The notes under the pieces are model-generated. The model did not search any database, was not told where the DNA came from, and saw only the letters and a program-made list of their open reading frames with translations. From JABAAE01 sp905480545 (lineage in GTDB: Bacteria > Planctomycetota > Planctomycetia > Pirellulales > Pirellulaceae): a DNA stretch of 64,000 nucleotides. The DNA lies in assembly GCA_943788025.1 (NCBI GenBank), contig CALSOR010000002.1, positions 62,001 through 126,000 on the forward strand, read 5' to 3'. Shown piece after piece: positions 47,378 to 57,120 of the stretch (the stretch's first letter is position 1; each line of letters begins with the position of its first letter). Made by a program: the position numbers and the translations under genes.

Positions 47378-47854
47378 ATGTACTCAGCTGTATTGTTGCT
47401 CGGCTTGATCGCGGTGGATGTGACCGATGATCCGCTGGTTGTCGAAGATCATGTCGACATCATTGAATTAAATTACTGCCTTGATCATCGAGGCAACCTT
47501 GCATTTCGTCAGCTGATTTTTTTCGAATGGTCTGCCTACCATCGCCGATTCCAAATTCGAGACGCAGTTGTTGTGATGTCGGACGATATGCTTCCGCAAA
47601 AAAACGTTGCGACCGGGAAATACTGTACACGCTGGCTAGATGGTGGCATGCTTCGCGAGGTGCAATCAGCATCATTTCGCGTCTCAAAAACAACGATGGA
47701 TCCAGAAGTGCCAGAACGCAAATACTTACCCATCCATCTGCGAAAAAAATTGACCAAGATTCATGGTTCAAATCTGGAACGATCAGCGTCAGAAACGCCG
47801 ATCCAAATCCGAACCGCAACGCGAATCAAACCAATCCCGCTAATTAAAGAGTAG
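47378..47854 (+). CDS. Conserved-looking hypothetical protein
   Basis: A 158-residue protein with a short hydrophobic N-terminus (MYSAVLLLGLIAV), then DPLVVEDHVDIIELNYCLDHRGN and a polar body with a basic end. The hydrophobic start could be a weak export signal. No family is recognised, but the codon use and a good ribosome site (GGGGAG before ATG 47378) favour a real gene. A longer version from 47327 exists but lacks a ribosome site. It lies 180 bases before the sulfatase on the same strand, so co-transcription is possible. Confidence 0.6.
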   Translation: MYSAVLLLGLIAVDVTDDPLVVEDHVDIIELNYCLDHRGNLAFRQLIFFEWSAYHRRFQIRDAVVVMSDDMLPQKNVATGKYCTRWLDGGMLREVQSASFRVSKTTMDPEVPERKYLPIHLRKKLTKIHGSNLERSASETPIQIRTATRIKPIPLIKE

Positions 47855-48033
47855 CAACCCGCAGATTGCAGGTTGGTGCCATTCTGGCGAATCACTCGGC
47901 CAGCAACTGACGACGCTGGCGGACCGGTGAACAGAGGCGAGACATTCATTTCGATCGCATGACTCGTAGCATTTGCGGTCAACTTGTTGCAGAATTGAAG
48001 GAAAGTTCCTCGCTCTGTTTCATTGAAATCAAG

Positions 48034-49479
48034 ATGATCCGCCAAATTCTCCCGTTCGTTTTTCTTCTGTTTGCCGGATTCCATGTGATCGGGTCGTCCT
48101 CTTGCCTCTTTGCAGGAGACACCAAGCCCAACATCGTTCTCCTATACATTGACGATTTTGGCTGGCGGGACACGGGTTTCAATGGAAGTAAATTCTATGA
48201 AACCCCAAACATGGATCGCATCGCAAATGAAGGCATTAACTTCACGAATGCTTACTCCAACGCGCCGAACTGCGCGCCGGCGAGAGCCTGTTTAATGTCC
48301 GGTTTGTATTCGCCACGACATGGCATTTATACGGTCGGGAATTCGGATCGCGGAAAGGCCAAAGAACGAAAGCTTATTCCGATTGGTAACAAAACCATTC
48401 TGCCTAGTCAGCAAACGACATTGGCCGAGTCCATTCGCAGTGGTGGCTACTCGACCGCTTTCCTTGGGAAATGGCATTTAGGCGATGGCGAGGAAGGTCC
48501 ATTGATGCAGGGATTTGATAAGAATTTTGGTGGACTCCAATGGGGTCATCCGAAAACTTATTTTAGCCCATACAGGAATCCGTATTTGAAGGATGGCCCC
48601 AAAGGCGAATATCTAACCGATCGTTTAACAGATGAAGCAGATCGATTCATTCGGGATCACCTGGCTGCTGGAACAAAAGACCAACCGACCAAACCCTTTT
48701 TTGTGTGCCTGTCCCATTACGCAGTCCATACACCGATTCAAGCAAAGCCTGAAATTACCGAACGCTATCAAGCGAAAGCCGTCGTCGATTCTCAAACGAA
48801 TGCCAAATACGCGGCCATGATCGATAGCGTTGATCAAGGAATCGGTAAACTAATGACAACGATCAAGGAATTAGGCGCTGAGGAAAACACGTTGATCATT
48901 TTGTATTCTGACAACGGCGGACTCGGAAAAGTGACAGACAACACCCCGCTGAGAGGCTCCAAGGGCATGGTTTATGAAGGTGGGATTCGCGTGCCTTTAT
49001 CGATGCGTTGGCCGGGCGTCATCCCCAAAGGAGCAACATGTGATACGCCTGTCATTGGGGTCGATCTTTTTCCAACGCTATCCAATTTAGCGGGGGGTAA
49101 AGTGAAAACGAGGCATCCATTAGACGGAAAAGACATCTTTCCACTGATGCGGCAAAAAGGCGAACTAGATCGCGACGCAATCTTCTGGCATTTTCCAGCC
49201 TATCTCCAAGGCACCTATCGAGGCGCCTACAAAGACGATCAATTTTTTCGCACTCGACCTGCCGGAGCCATCCGCTCGGGCGATTGGAAGCTTATCGAGT
49301 ACTTTGAAGACCAATCAGTTGAACTATTCAACCTGCGTACAGATCTTGGTGAAAAGAACGATCTATCGGAATCAAACTTGAAAAAAAGAGATGAGCTTTA
49401 TGGAAAACTGAAACGTTGGCAAAAAGAGACAAATGCCCCGATCCCAACCAAGCTGAATCCGCTCTACGACCCCAGCTAG
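48034..49479 (+). CDS. Exported type I sulfatase
   Basis: A 481-residue arylsulfatase-family enzyme (S1) with a signal peptide (MIRQILPFVFLLFAGFHVIGSSSCLFA). The metal-binding start PNIVLLYIDDFGW and the formylglycine signature CAPAR (Cys80, modified to formylglycine, in NCAPARACLMSG) are present, followed by GKWHLG, HTPIQ and YSDNGG. Cys in the signature means FGE-dependent maturation. It would remove sulfate from algal polysaccharides, a planctomycete speciality; the exact substrate is unknown. Start 48034 gives the signal peptide; an upstream in-frame start at 47959 would precede it by 25 unlike residues. Confidence 0.93.
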   Translation: MIRQILPFVFLLFAGFHVIGSSSCLFAGDTKPNIVLLYIDDFGWRDTGFNGSKFYETPNMDRIANEGINFTNAYSNAPNCAPARACLMSGLYSPRHGIYTVGNSDRGKAKERKLIPIGNKTILPSQQTTLAESIRSGGYSTAFLGKWHLGDGEEGPLMQGFDKNFGGLQWGHPKTYFSPYRNPYLKDGPKGEYLTDRLTDEADRFIRDHLAAGTKDQPTKPFFVCLSHYAVHTPIQAKPEITERYQAKAVVDSQTNAKYAAMIDSVDQGIGKLMTTIKELGAEENTLIILYSDNGGLGKVTDNTPLRGSKGMVYEGGIRVPLSMRWPGVIPKGATCDTPVIGVDLFPTLSNLAGGKVKTRHPLDGKDIFPLMRQKGELDRDAIFWHFPAYLQGTYRGAYKDDQFFRTRPAGAIRSGDWKLIEYFEDQSVELFNLRTDLGEKNDLSESNLKKRDELYGKLKRWQKETNAPIPTKLNPLYDPS

Positions 49480-49578
49480 AAATCGCACAGTAGTTCGCGA
49501 CTCTCTCGTGGCAACACACGCCAACAATACGGCGTTTGTGTGCTCAGTCCAGAATACGTATATCTATAAAGCAGATGT

Positions 49579-50814
49579 TTACGAATCAAATTTCTTCAAG
49601 ATCACACATGCATTGTGTCCGCCAAAGCCGAAACTGTTACTCAACGCATAATTGAGTTTCTTCTCTTTCGGTTGAACGGGTGTGTAATCCAGATCGCAAG
49701 CAGGATCTGGATTAGTCAAATTGGCCGTCGGAGGAACGACATTGTTTTTGATCGCAAGCGAAGCGGCAATCAACTCGATTCCACCACTAGCTCCCAGCGA
49801 GTGCCCAATGATACTTTTGGTGCTGCTAATCGAAACAGATTTCGCATGATCACCAAAAACATTTTTGATCGCTTGAGTTTCAGCTTTGTCGCCAAGGGGC
49901 GTACTTGTACCATGAGCATTGATGTAATCGACTTGCGAAGCATCGATTTTCGCGTCCGATAGAGCCAAACCCATTGCTCTGCCCGCACCCGTACCATTTT
50001 CGTCTGGCTGTGTAATATGGCCCGCGTCTGCCGTGCAACCAAAACCAACGATTTCACTGTAGATCTTGGCACCGCGTTTTTTGGCGTGTTCCAATTCCTC
50101 CAAAATCAAAATCCCGGCACCTTCAGCCAATACGAACCCATCACGCTGGGCGTCGAATGGACGACTGGCTGTCGCTGGATCGTCATTTCGGGGCGACAGG
50201 GCTTTCATGTTACCAAAAGCGGCCAAGCCCATCCTGCAAAGCGCCGCTTCTGCACCACCAGAAATGAGAAGGTCGGCTTCACCTTTTTGGATCATTCGAA
50301 CCGCTTCACCAATTGCATTGTTTGCACTGGCACATGCGGTCGCGACCGAAAAGTTGGGGCCTTTCAATCCATAGTGAATCGAAATATTCCCACCACCTGC
50401 GTTCAACATCAACATAGGAATGGTGAACGGAGACACCCGATTTGGCCCTTTGTAGAACAGCTTATGCATCTGCTCTTCAATTGTATTCAAGCCGCCAATT
50501 CCCGAACCCAAAACGCATCCACATTGCTGAGGATCCAATCGAGAGAAATCAATACCAGCATCGTTAACCGCATCAACCGCGCTAGCCATAGCAAACTGAG
50601 CAAAACGATCGAGTCGTTTTGCTTCACGTTTGTCGATGCATTTCAGTTCCCAATCCTTTATCTGCCCGCCAATTTTGATTTTGAACTCGGAAGTGTCAAT
50701 CAAATCGATCGCGCCGACACCCGACTCGGACTTTAGAGACCGTTCCCAGAAATCGTCAACTTGGTTACTTAATGGCGTAACAAGACCTAGACCCGTAACG
50801 ACGACTCGTCGCAT
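49579..50814 (-). CDS. fabF: Beta-ketoacyl-ACP synthase II
   Basis: A 411-residue condensing enzyme of fatty-acid elongation. The active-site Cys is C161 in TACASANNAIGEA; the His residues lie in NAHGTSTPLGD and SIIGHSLGASG. The start MRRVVVTGLGLVTPL (50814) is the family N-terminus; the upstream TTG at 50841 is unlikely. It is the last gene of the fabD-fabG-acpP-fabF run, 47 bases after acpP. Confidence 0.95.
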   Translation of the reverse strand: MRRVVVTGLGLVTPLSNQVDDFWERSLKSESGVGAIDLIDTSEFKIKIGGQIKDWELKCIDKREAKRLDRFAQFAMASAVDAVNDAGIDFSRLDPQQCGCVLGSGIGGLNTIEEQMHKLFYKGPNRVSPFTIPMLMLNAGGGNISIHYGLKGPNFSVATACASANNAIGEAVRMIQKGEADLLISGGAEAALCRMGLAAFGNMKALSPRNDDPATASRPFDAQRDGFVLAEGAGILILEELEHAKKRGAKIYSEIVGFGCTADAGHITQPDENGTGAGRAMGLALSDAKIDASQVDYINAHGTSTPLGDKAETQAIKNVFGDHAKSVSISSTKSIIGHSLGASGGIELIAASLAIKNNVVPPTANLTNPDPACDLDYTPVQPKEKKLNYALSNSFGFGGHNACVILKKFDS

Positions 50815-50861
50815 CGAAAGCTTCTCGAAGGAATTTTGCAAAAAATAATTAACCGATACGA

Positions 50862-51104
50862 TCAGTCCGCCTTAGCGGCCGTTTCAATATGTTCGATAGC
50901 TTCGCCAACCGTTTGGATTTTCTCAGCGGCATCATCCGGGATGTTGATATCGAATTCTTCCTCCAGCTCCATCACAAGCTCAACTTGGTCAAGCGAGTCA
51001 GCACCCAAGTCGTTCACGAAGGAAGTCTTGCGTGAAATCTTTTCTTTGTCGGCTCCAAGCTGCTCAGCAACGATGTCTACGACTCTTTCTTCAACTGACG
51101 ACAC
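50862..51104 (-). CDS. acpP: Acyl carrier protein
   Basis: An 80-residue acidic four-helix protein with the phosphopantetheine serine in LGADSLDQVEL (Ser37). It carries the growing chain for FabD, FabG and FabF encoded beside it. The start is a GTG at 51104 with GGAGG nine bases upstream. Normal length and sequence for a bacterial ACP. Confidence 0.96.
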   Translation of the reverse strand: MSSVEERVVDIVAEQLGADKEKISRKTSFVNDLGADSLDQVELVMELEEEFDINIPDDAAEKIQTVGEAIEHIETAAKAD

Positions 51105-51257
51105 AGATATCGCCCTCCATATTTAGATTCAATTGGCAAGCACCCGAATCGCAAAAAAACTGTTTTACAATGCAGAGTTCGGATGATTTTTCATTTGGTT
51201 TTAACAGATAAGCGTAACAGCATAGAGTATTTCGTTAAACGGGGGCAAGCCCCAAAA

Positions 51258-52016
51258 CTATGCCGTCATGCCGCCATCGACCACGATGACTTGTCCGGTA
51301 ATGTAAGATGCTGCGGGACTCGCCAGAAACAGGACTGCCGCTGCGACATCTTCCGGCTGACCAACACGTTTTGCCGGGATATGTTTAACAACTTCCCCCA
51401 TGACAACCTCGCCCAATTCAGCCGTCATTTCGCTCTCGATAAACCCAGGGCAAATTGCATTAACGGTGACCTTTTTGCCCGCAACCTCCCGGCTTAAACT
51501 CTTGGTCATTCCAATCATGCCCGCTTTTGATGCGGAATAGTTGGTTTGACCAGGATTTCCCTTAATCCCAGAAACACTGGAGATATTAATGATTCGACCA
51601 TAACGCTTTCGCCGCATCTTCTGAATTGCAGCCCGGGTGAACAGGAAACAACCGCGGAGATTCGTCGCAATCACGTCGTCGAAGTCCTCGTCGCTCATTC
51701 CCGCCATTAATTTATCACGCGTGATGCCTGCATTGTTGACAACAATATCAAGCTTCTCCCAATCAGAATGCAACTTGTCCATCAATTCGGTGACACTCGA
51801 TGCATCAGTAACGCTGCAACTAAACGCCTCGGCCTGACCGCCGGCATCGGTAATTTCCTTTACGGTCTCAGCGAGTTTGTCAGCATTTCTGGCCACACAA
51901 GCAACCTTGGCCCCACTCTGCCCTAGTGCGATTGCCATCGCCTTGCCAAGCCCTTGCGAAGCGCCGGTAACCAGCGCGGTTTGACCAGACAGATCGACCT
52001 TAAGTGATTCAAGCAT
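51258..52016 (-). CDS. fabG: 3-oxoacyl-ACP reductase
   Basis: A 252-residue short-chain dehydrogenase, the NADPH-dependent second step of elongation. The cofactor loop TGASQGLGKAMAIAL (around residues 17-31), NNAG, the catalytic Ser in INISSVSG and the YxxxK motif in NYSASKAG are visible. It lies between fabD and acpP on the same strand, which supports the FabG assignment over other SDRs. Confidence 0.93.
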   Translation of the reverse strand: MLESLKVDLSGQTALVTGASQGLGKAMAIALGQSGAKVACVARNADKLAETVKEITDAGGQAEAFSCSVTDASSVTELMDKLHSDWEKLDIVVNNAGITRDKLMAGMSDEDFDDVIATNLRGCFLFTRAAIQKMRRKRYGRIINISSVSGIKGNPGQTNYSASKAGMIGMTKSLSREVAGKKVTVNAICPGFIESEMTAELGEVVMGEVVKHIPAKRVGQPEDVAAAVLFLASPAASYITGQVIVVDGGMTA

Positions 52017-52049
52017 TTTGCATCCCAGAAAAAAATTTCAAGTTCAAGA

Positions 52050-52961
52050 TTATTCCATCGCGCCAAAGCAAGCGACTTTTCTATTGATTCGTTTCATTGC
52101 CCCACGAAGCACTCGCCCCGGCCCAACTTCGTGGAATTCATCAAAGCCTTGATCGAGCAAATACCGCATCGACGATTCCCATTGGACCGGCGAGCAAATT
52201 TGCCGTAAAAGCAAGTCACGGATCTCTTCAGGATCATCGTGCGGAGCCGCGTCGACATTTGAGACAAACAACATCTCTGGCTTTTTAAAAGACACTTCAG
52301 CAAGAGCGTGAGACAACGCATCGACGGCTGGCTGCATTAACGAGGTGTGAAAAGCTCCCGCGACGGCAAGGGGTATCGTCTTCATCGCTCCAGCTTGATT
52401 CGCCGCCTCGGCAGCATCCTGACACTGATCCACATGACCTGAGATCACGATATTTCCCGGGCAAAGAAAATTCGCCATTTGCAGGACTGTTCCCTCCGCC
52501 CGATTCGCGTCGCAAATTTCCTGGATTGCATCCGGGTCCATCCCCAAGATGCTGACCATTCCACTTGGCTCCAAATCGGCCGCGGCCTGCATGGCTTCAC
52601 CACGCTTCTGAACCAAACGCAGGCCATCTTCAAAAGAGAGAGCCCCCGAGAATACGAGCGATGTGTACTCTCCCAGACTCAAACCGGCCGTCGCCGCACA
52701 GTTTGAGACCAACTCACTGCTCTTGCTTTTCAATTCCGACAGGGCCACTAAACTGGTGACAAAAAGCGCTGGCTGGCTGTATACAGTGGAATCCAGCTTG
52801 TCGGCTGGTCCACTAAAACAAAGTTCAGCTAAATCATAACCAAGCACGTCGTTTGCGTTGTCGTAGAAGGCCTTCGCCTGCACTGATGATTCGTAAAGGG
52901 CCTTGCCCATGCCGACGGCTTGCGCACCTTGGCCCGGAAAAAGAAATGCGGATTTGCTCAA
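52050..52961 (-). CDS. fabD: Malonyl-CoA:ACP transacylase
   Basis: A 303-residue acyltransferase that loads malonyl onto ACP. The nucleophile is Ser95 in AGLSLGEY (usually GHSLGEY, here with Leu for His), the start FLFPGQGAQAVGMG is typical and GAFHTSLMQPA carries the His. The start is a TTG at 52961 with AAGGA upstream. It opens the fab cluster after rpmF, with a 307-base gap between them. Confidence 0.94.
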   Translation of the reverse strand: MSKSAFLFPGQGAQAVGMGKALYESSVQAKAFYDNANDVLGYDLAELCFSGPADKLDSTVYSQPALFVTSLVALSELKSKSSELVSNCAATAGLSLGEYTSLVFSGALSFEDGLRLVQKRGEAMQAAADLEPSGMVSILGMDPDAIQEICDANRAEGTVLQMANFLCPGNIVISGHVDQCQDAAEAANQAGAMKTIPLAVAGAFHTSLMQPAVDALSHALAEVSFKKPEMLFVSNVDAAPHDDPEEIRDLLLRQICSPVQWESSMRYLLDQGFDEFHEVGPGRVLRGAMKRINRKVACFGAME

Positions 52962-53268
52962 AGATATTCCTTGGATATTGCATCTTCGAAGAGGTTAGTT
53001 CACGACACAGCCAACTCGACATCCAGAGGCGGGATGAAAGCAACCCTGCTTAAACAGCCTGCCCAAAAGTGCCACCATGAATGCATGGTACCCATTCGTC
53101 TCGCTTACCCTAGATTGGGCGAGATAACTGGACGACAACGACGAACCACGCCACTTCTAACAATGCGGCTTCTAAACATGCAATTTAAAACGTCTGTCTA
53201 AGCGGCATCCCAGTTGCTTTTCAGTTGCTTTTCAGTTGATTCTCTGAATGCACTAAGCGGAACGCGAT
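52962..53268. other. Gap between rpmF and fabD
   Basis: Where many genomes have plsX and fabH, this stretch has no gene. Near 53210-53240 the word cagttgctttt is repeated (two full copies and a partial third). It should carry the promoter of the fab run. Confidence 0.45.
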
Positions 53269-53454
53269 TTACTGTTCCGCGTCCATCGGCATTACATTTC
53301 GCCCCATGTAATAGCCACAAGTTGGACAAACGACGTGCGTTGGCAACGATGTGGAGCACTTGGGGCAGGTGGACAATTGCTTGGGTCGTTTCGCGTCATG
53401 AGCCCGACGTTTTCCGGTTCGCGAATTCGAATGTTTTCTTTTGGGGACTGCCAT
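53269..53454 (-). CDS. rpmF: 50S ribosomal protein L32
   Basis: A 61-residue zinc-ribbon ribosomal protein: MAVPKRKHSNSRTGKRRAH, then CPKC...CPTCGYY. All four cysteines are kept, so the zinc-binding form. rpmF next to fab genes is a widespread arrangement. Confidence 0.97.
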   Translation of the reverse strand: MAVPKRKHSNSRTGKRRAHDAKRPKQLSTCPKCSTSLPTHVVCPTCGYYMGRNVMPMDAEQ

Positions 53455-53709
53455 GTTATTTTTGGGGTTGAAAAGGCCTTTTTGGTGGCGAATCCACCAT
53501 GTTACGAAAACTCCTTACAACCTGTCAACGACCAAAATAGCAGGTTTTATGAGGCTTTCTGTGAAGAACAGGTAAAATGCCGGTTTTCGTGAGACTTGCG
53601 TCCTGTTTCTATCCGCAAGCGTTGGAAAAAACTATTAAATCGCCCCAGCAAGAACTGATCGAATGCGATTCTCGCCGCTGGGGCTTTCATTCCGCAGGAC
53701 GGCACATCC

Positions 53710-55953
53710 TCACTCTGGCTTGAAAATGGTCACTCCCAAAGGTGGAATCCTGACGCAGATGGACTCATCTCGCCCATGGGTTGTGATCCTTTCGCTTTGA
53801 ACGCCCGGAAAATTGCCAACATTGGTTCCACCGTAATGCTCGGAATCACTATTAAAAATCTCACGATAATAACCGGACCGAGGAACGCCAACGCGGAAGT
53901 TCTCCCTAACCACAGGGGTAAAATTGCACGTGATCAAGACGAAATCCTCACCGTTCTTTGCCCGTCGCACGTAGGAAACGATGCTCTCACTGTCGCTCAA
54001 ACAATCGACCCACTCAAATCCATTGGATTCAAAATCGATTTCATGAAGTGCCGGTTGATCACGATAAAGCCGATTCAAGTCGGAGACGATGTTCTGAATC
54101 CCCTGATGCGAACCGTGCTTGAGCAGATCCCACTGCGGTTCGGTATCATGATCAAATTCAAGCCATTGCCCGATTTCATTTCCCATGAACAGTAATTTTT
54201 TACCGGGATGCGTCCACATGTAACTGTAAAGCAGTCTCAAGTTCGCGAACTTTTGCCACATATCACCCGGCATTTGGTTCAGTAGCGATTTCTTTCCGTG
54301 AACGACTTCGTCATGCGAAAGCGGCAACATAAAGTTTTCCGAAAACGCATAGATCAAACTGAATGTCAGTTCGCCGTGGTGGAACTGCCGATGAACGGGT
54401 TCCTTGGACATGTAACGAAGCGTATCGTTCATCCAGCCCATGTTCCATTTCAGGCTAAAACCCAAACCACCCTCAAATGTTGGTTTGGAGACACCGGTAA
54501 AAGAAGTCGACTCTTCGGCGATGGTCAGAACGCCTGGATACTCCCCATGGCAAACTTCATTAAACCTCTTGATCAGGGAAATCGCTTCCACGTTTTCCCG
54601 CCCGCCAAATTCGTTCGGAATCCACTCGCCCTCATCACGGCTGTAATCGAGGTAAAGCATCGACGCAACCGCGTCAACGCGCAACCCATCAATGTGGTAT
54701 TTGTCCAACCAAAAAATTGCGTTGGAAAGCAAGAAATTACGAATTTCATTGCGGCCATAGTTGAAGATTAATGTTCCCCAGTCGGGATGCTCGCCTTTTC
54801 TCGAATCCTCATGCTCATACAACGCCGTTCCGTCAAAGCGACTGAGCCCGAATTCATCTTTTGGAAAATGTGCGGGCACCCAGTCAAGAATCACGCCAAT
54901 TCCGTTTTGATGACAATAATCGACGAAATACATAAAGTCTTCAGGGGTTCCATAGCGGCTGGTTGCAGCAAAATACCCAACCGTTTGATACCCCCAACTT
55001 CCAGTAAACGGATGCTCGGAAACCGGCATCAATTCCAAATGGGTGAAATTTCGTTGTTGACAGTACTCAACCAATTCATGCGCGAGATCGCGATAGTTTT
55101 TCCAGCCGTTGTAACACTTTTCATCACGACGCCAACTGCCGAGATGAACTTCGTAAACCGAGATCGGTCGATCCAAAGACGCATCATTTCGACGCCTTTC
55201 CATCCAGGAGGAATCCTGCCATTGATGTGCATTCATGTCAGTCACAATGGATGCAGTCCGAGGCGGGACCTCTGCCGCAAAGCCATACGGATCCGTTTTA
55301 TCCACAAAACAACCGTTGGCGTCCCTCACTCGGAATTTATATAACGTTCCGCTGGGAAGTTCGGGGACAAACAATTCCCAGATGCCACTGGGAACCAACT
55401 TGTTCATCGCATGTGTACGGCCATCCCATTCGTTAAAATCGCCAACAACGCTAACGCTTTTCGCATTGGGTGCCCAAACGGCAAAGTTCACTCCCGTCAC
55501 ACCATTAATCGTTCGTGACTGTGCACCAAGCTTATCGTAGATTCGCAGGTTGTTGCCTTCGCCAAACAGATGAAGGTCAAGATCAGTAAAAAAAGTGTCG
55601 AACGCGTATGGATCATGCATGGTTTTTACTTGTCCGGTTTGATCAGCGGCTTTAATTTGATAATTGATTTGGGTCATGTCGACTTGATTGCGGCTGACTT
55701 GCGATTCTTGATTTTCAGGGATGGGAATTGTGGCTTCAAAAAGTCCAGCGGGATGAATTTGCTGCATCGGCACCGGGCTTTCGTGTGACTGATGGCAAAC
55801 CCAAACGCGGCGAGAACTGGGCTGAAAAGTTCGCACGGACACCGCTTTTCTTCCATTTTTGCGGAAAATGTGCGGCCCCAACAGGGAGCGAGGATTTTCG
55901 ATTTCTGAGTTAAGAAGACGGCGGACGCTGTCCAATTCCAAATCCGATTTCAC
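53710..55953 (-). CDS. glgB: 1,4-alpha-glucan branching enzyme
   Basis: A 747-residue GH13 enzyme that makes alpha-1,6 branches in glycogen. It has an N-terminal CBM48-like domain (VNFAVWAPNAKSVSVVGDFNEWDGR), the catalytic barrel with HPFTGSWGYQTVGYFA, the nucleophile Asp in HIDGLRVDAVASM (about residue 427), the acid/base Glu in VLTIAEEST and the third Asp in LPLSHDEVVHGK. The GTG at 55953 was chosen for its AAGG upstream; an in-frame TTG at 55986 would add 11 residues and overlap the repeat described next. No other glycogen genes adjoin it. Confidence 0.94.
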   Translation of the reverse strand: MKSDLELDSVRRLLNSEIENPRSLLGPHIFRKNGRKAVSVRTFQPSSRRVWVCHQSHESPVPMQQIHPAGLFEATIPIPENQESQVSRNQVDMTQINYQIKAADQTGQVKTMHDPYAFDTFFTDLDLHLFGEGNNLRIYDKLGAQSRTINGVTGVNFAVWAPNAKSVSVVGDFNEWDGRTHAMNKLVPSGIWELFVPELPSGTLYKFRVRDANGCFVDKTDPYGFAAEVPPRTASIVTDMNAHQWQDSSWMERRRNDASLDRPISVYEVHLGSWRRDEKCYNGWKNYRDLAHELVEYCQQRNFTHLELMPVSEHPFTGSWGYQTVGYFAATSRYGTPEDFMYFVDYCHQNGIGVILDWVPAHFPKDEFGLSRFDGTALYEHEDSRKGEHPDWGTLIFNYGRNEIRNFLLSNAIFWLDKYHIDGLRVDAVASMLYLDYSRDEGEWIPNEFGGRENVEAISLIKRFNEVCHGEYPGVLTIAEESTSFTGVSKPTFEGGLGFSLKWNMGWMNDTLRYMSKEPVHRQFHHGELTFSLIYAFSENFMLPLSHDEVVHGKKSLLNQMPGDMWQKFANLRLLYSYMWTHPGKKLLFMGNEIGQWLEFDHDTEPQWDLLKHGSHQGIQNIVSDLNRLYRDQPALHEIDFESNGFEWVDCLSDSESIVSYVRRAKNGEDFVLITCNFTPVVRENFRVGVPRSGYYREIFNSDSEHYGGTNVGNFPGVQSERITTHGRDESICVRIPPLGVTIFKPE

Positions 55954-55989
55954 AGAGGTGCCTTTTTGCGTGAGTGATCTCTTCAATCA

Positions 55990-56010
55990 GTTAACAAATG
56001 CATTGTTAAC
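55990..56010. promoter_or_regulatory. Perfect inverted repeat upstream of glgB
   Basis: GTTAACAA and its exact reverse complement TTGTTAAC, separated by five bases (ATGCA), lie 37 bases before the glgB start. The form is that of a dimeric repressor operator. No regulator was identified in the window. Confidence 0.5.
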
Positions 56011-56235
56011 ATTTGATTGTTGAATCGGTATTCACGACTGAAAATTTCAAAGTTTTCGCAGAAGGCAAATCTTGCGAACTATAACGAACAGAAGGAATGT
56101 GGTTTTGTTACGGGTTGGCATTCCCCCGCAACGCACCTGCACTCTGCAAAGTAGATAAAAGCAACCATCAGAAATCACTGCAGTTGCTTTGGGTGCCCCT
56201 TCAATTGTGGGTTGTCGATAAACGCGAATTCTTCG

Positions 56236-56745
56236 TTATCCGACGGCTTCTAATTGGCGACATGCATCATCAGCAGGGCGTATCGTGCGACGACGTTTAT
56301 GACCACTTGCCGTCCCTGCAAAAACCGGCGCGCCCATTCTTTGTGGCGCATCAACACGGTAATAGCGGCAGTCAACATCGTGAAACTCAAGAGCACGGTC
56401 GACTCGAATCCACAAATCTCGGTTTTTGATCGCGACTTCTTCACCGAATCGCTCCCATGTCCAATCTTTCTTCTTCCAAATAGACATTGCCGAATCGAAA
56501 CCGCGCGTGACATACCGGCTGGGTGAATATAGCGCGACCTTGGACGGTTGCTCGAGTGACTCCAAACCTCGGACCACTGACAACAGGCTCAGCCGATCGA
56601 CATGCCAGCCATCTTCATGATCGAAGGCTTCCAATGGAACGCCGCCTTCTTTCCCCTTGAGCACGAATCTCCAAATTCCGTTGTGAAATCCGTAGTCGTC
56701 AAAGAAAACTTTGGCGTAGCTGAACAATAGAAATTCGGGTTTCAT
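56236..56745 (-). CDS. RNase H-like protein without catalytic acids
   Basis: A 169-residue protein of the RNase HI-like fold of planctomycetes. HVDRLSLLSVVRGLESL, VALYSPSRYVTRGF, WTWERFGEEVAIKNRDLWIRVDRAL and FHDVDCRYYRVD align with RNase H helices and strands. The usual active-site residues are changed: the first-strand Asp (FTDGS) falls in FLLFSYAKV, the Glu of helix A is Ser (RLSLL for RMELL), and the Asp of TDSRYV is Pro (SPSRYV). It is therefore probably an inactive, binding-only homologue. A strong ribosome site, AGGAGG (56754-56759), precedes the ATG at 56745, so the gene is expressed. Confidence 0.72.
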   Translation of the reverse strand: MKPEFLLFSYAKVFFDDYGFHNGIWRFVLKGKEGGVPLEAFDHEDGWHVDRLSLLSVVRGLESLEQPSKVALYSPSRYVTRGFDSAMSIWKKKDWTWERFGEEVAIKNRDLWIRVDRALEFHDVDCRYYRVDAPQRMGAPVFAGTASGHKRRRTIRPADDACRQLEAVG

Positions 56746-57120
56746 GATCCCAACCTCCTAAAATCGAATCAATCGAAAAAGTTTAACAATTCGATTTCAA
56801 TTTTTAGAACGACTCAATCGACGATCCATCGTGAGAGAAACTAAGCAATCATTGCCTAATGGTAAGCGACAAAAAACCGAGCGACGTTTCGGCCTGCAAG
56901 TATAACCCAAAACTAAAACTTTGCGTGAGAATCATGATCGACAAAGTTTAATATCCAATGGGGAGGAGAGAATCCACGCAAGGGTCTTTGCTACAGCGAA
57001 TCACCATCAATTGATTCTTGCCGATCAGGAAAAGCAACTGATTTTCGTTTACCTCCATGCCCTCGGATGCAAACGCATTTCATTCGTCCACTCAAGCAAA
57101 GAAAAACCTTGCATTCCACC
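56746..57120. other. Intergenic region, no gene recognised
   Basis: Carries the ribosome site of the RNase H-like gene at its left end and the end of cstA at the right. No RNA or terminator was recognised. Confidence 0.4.

Noticed and set aside
50017..50736. 239-codon plus-strand open frame
   Set aside because: Antisense to fabF; no protein family character.
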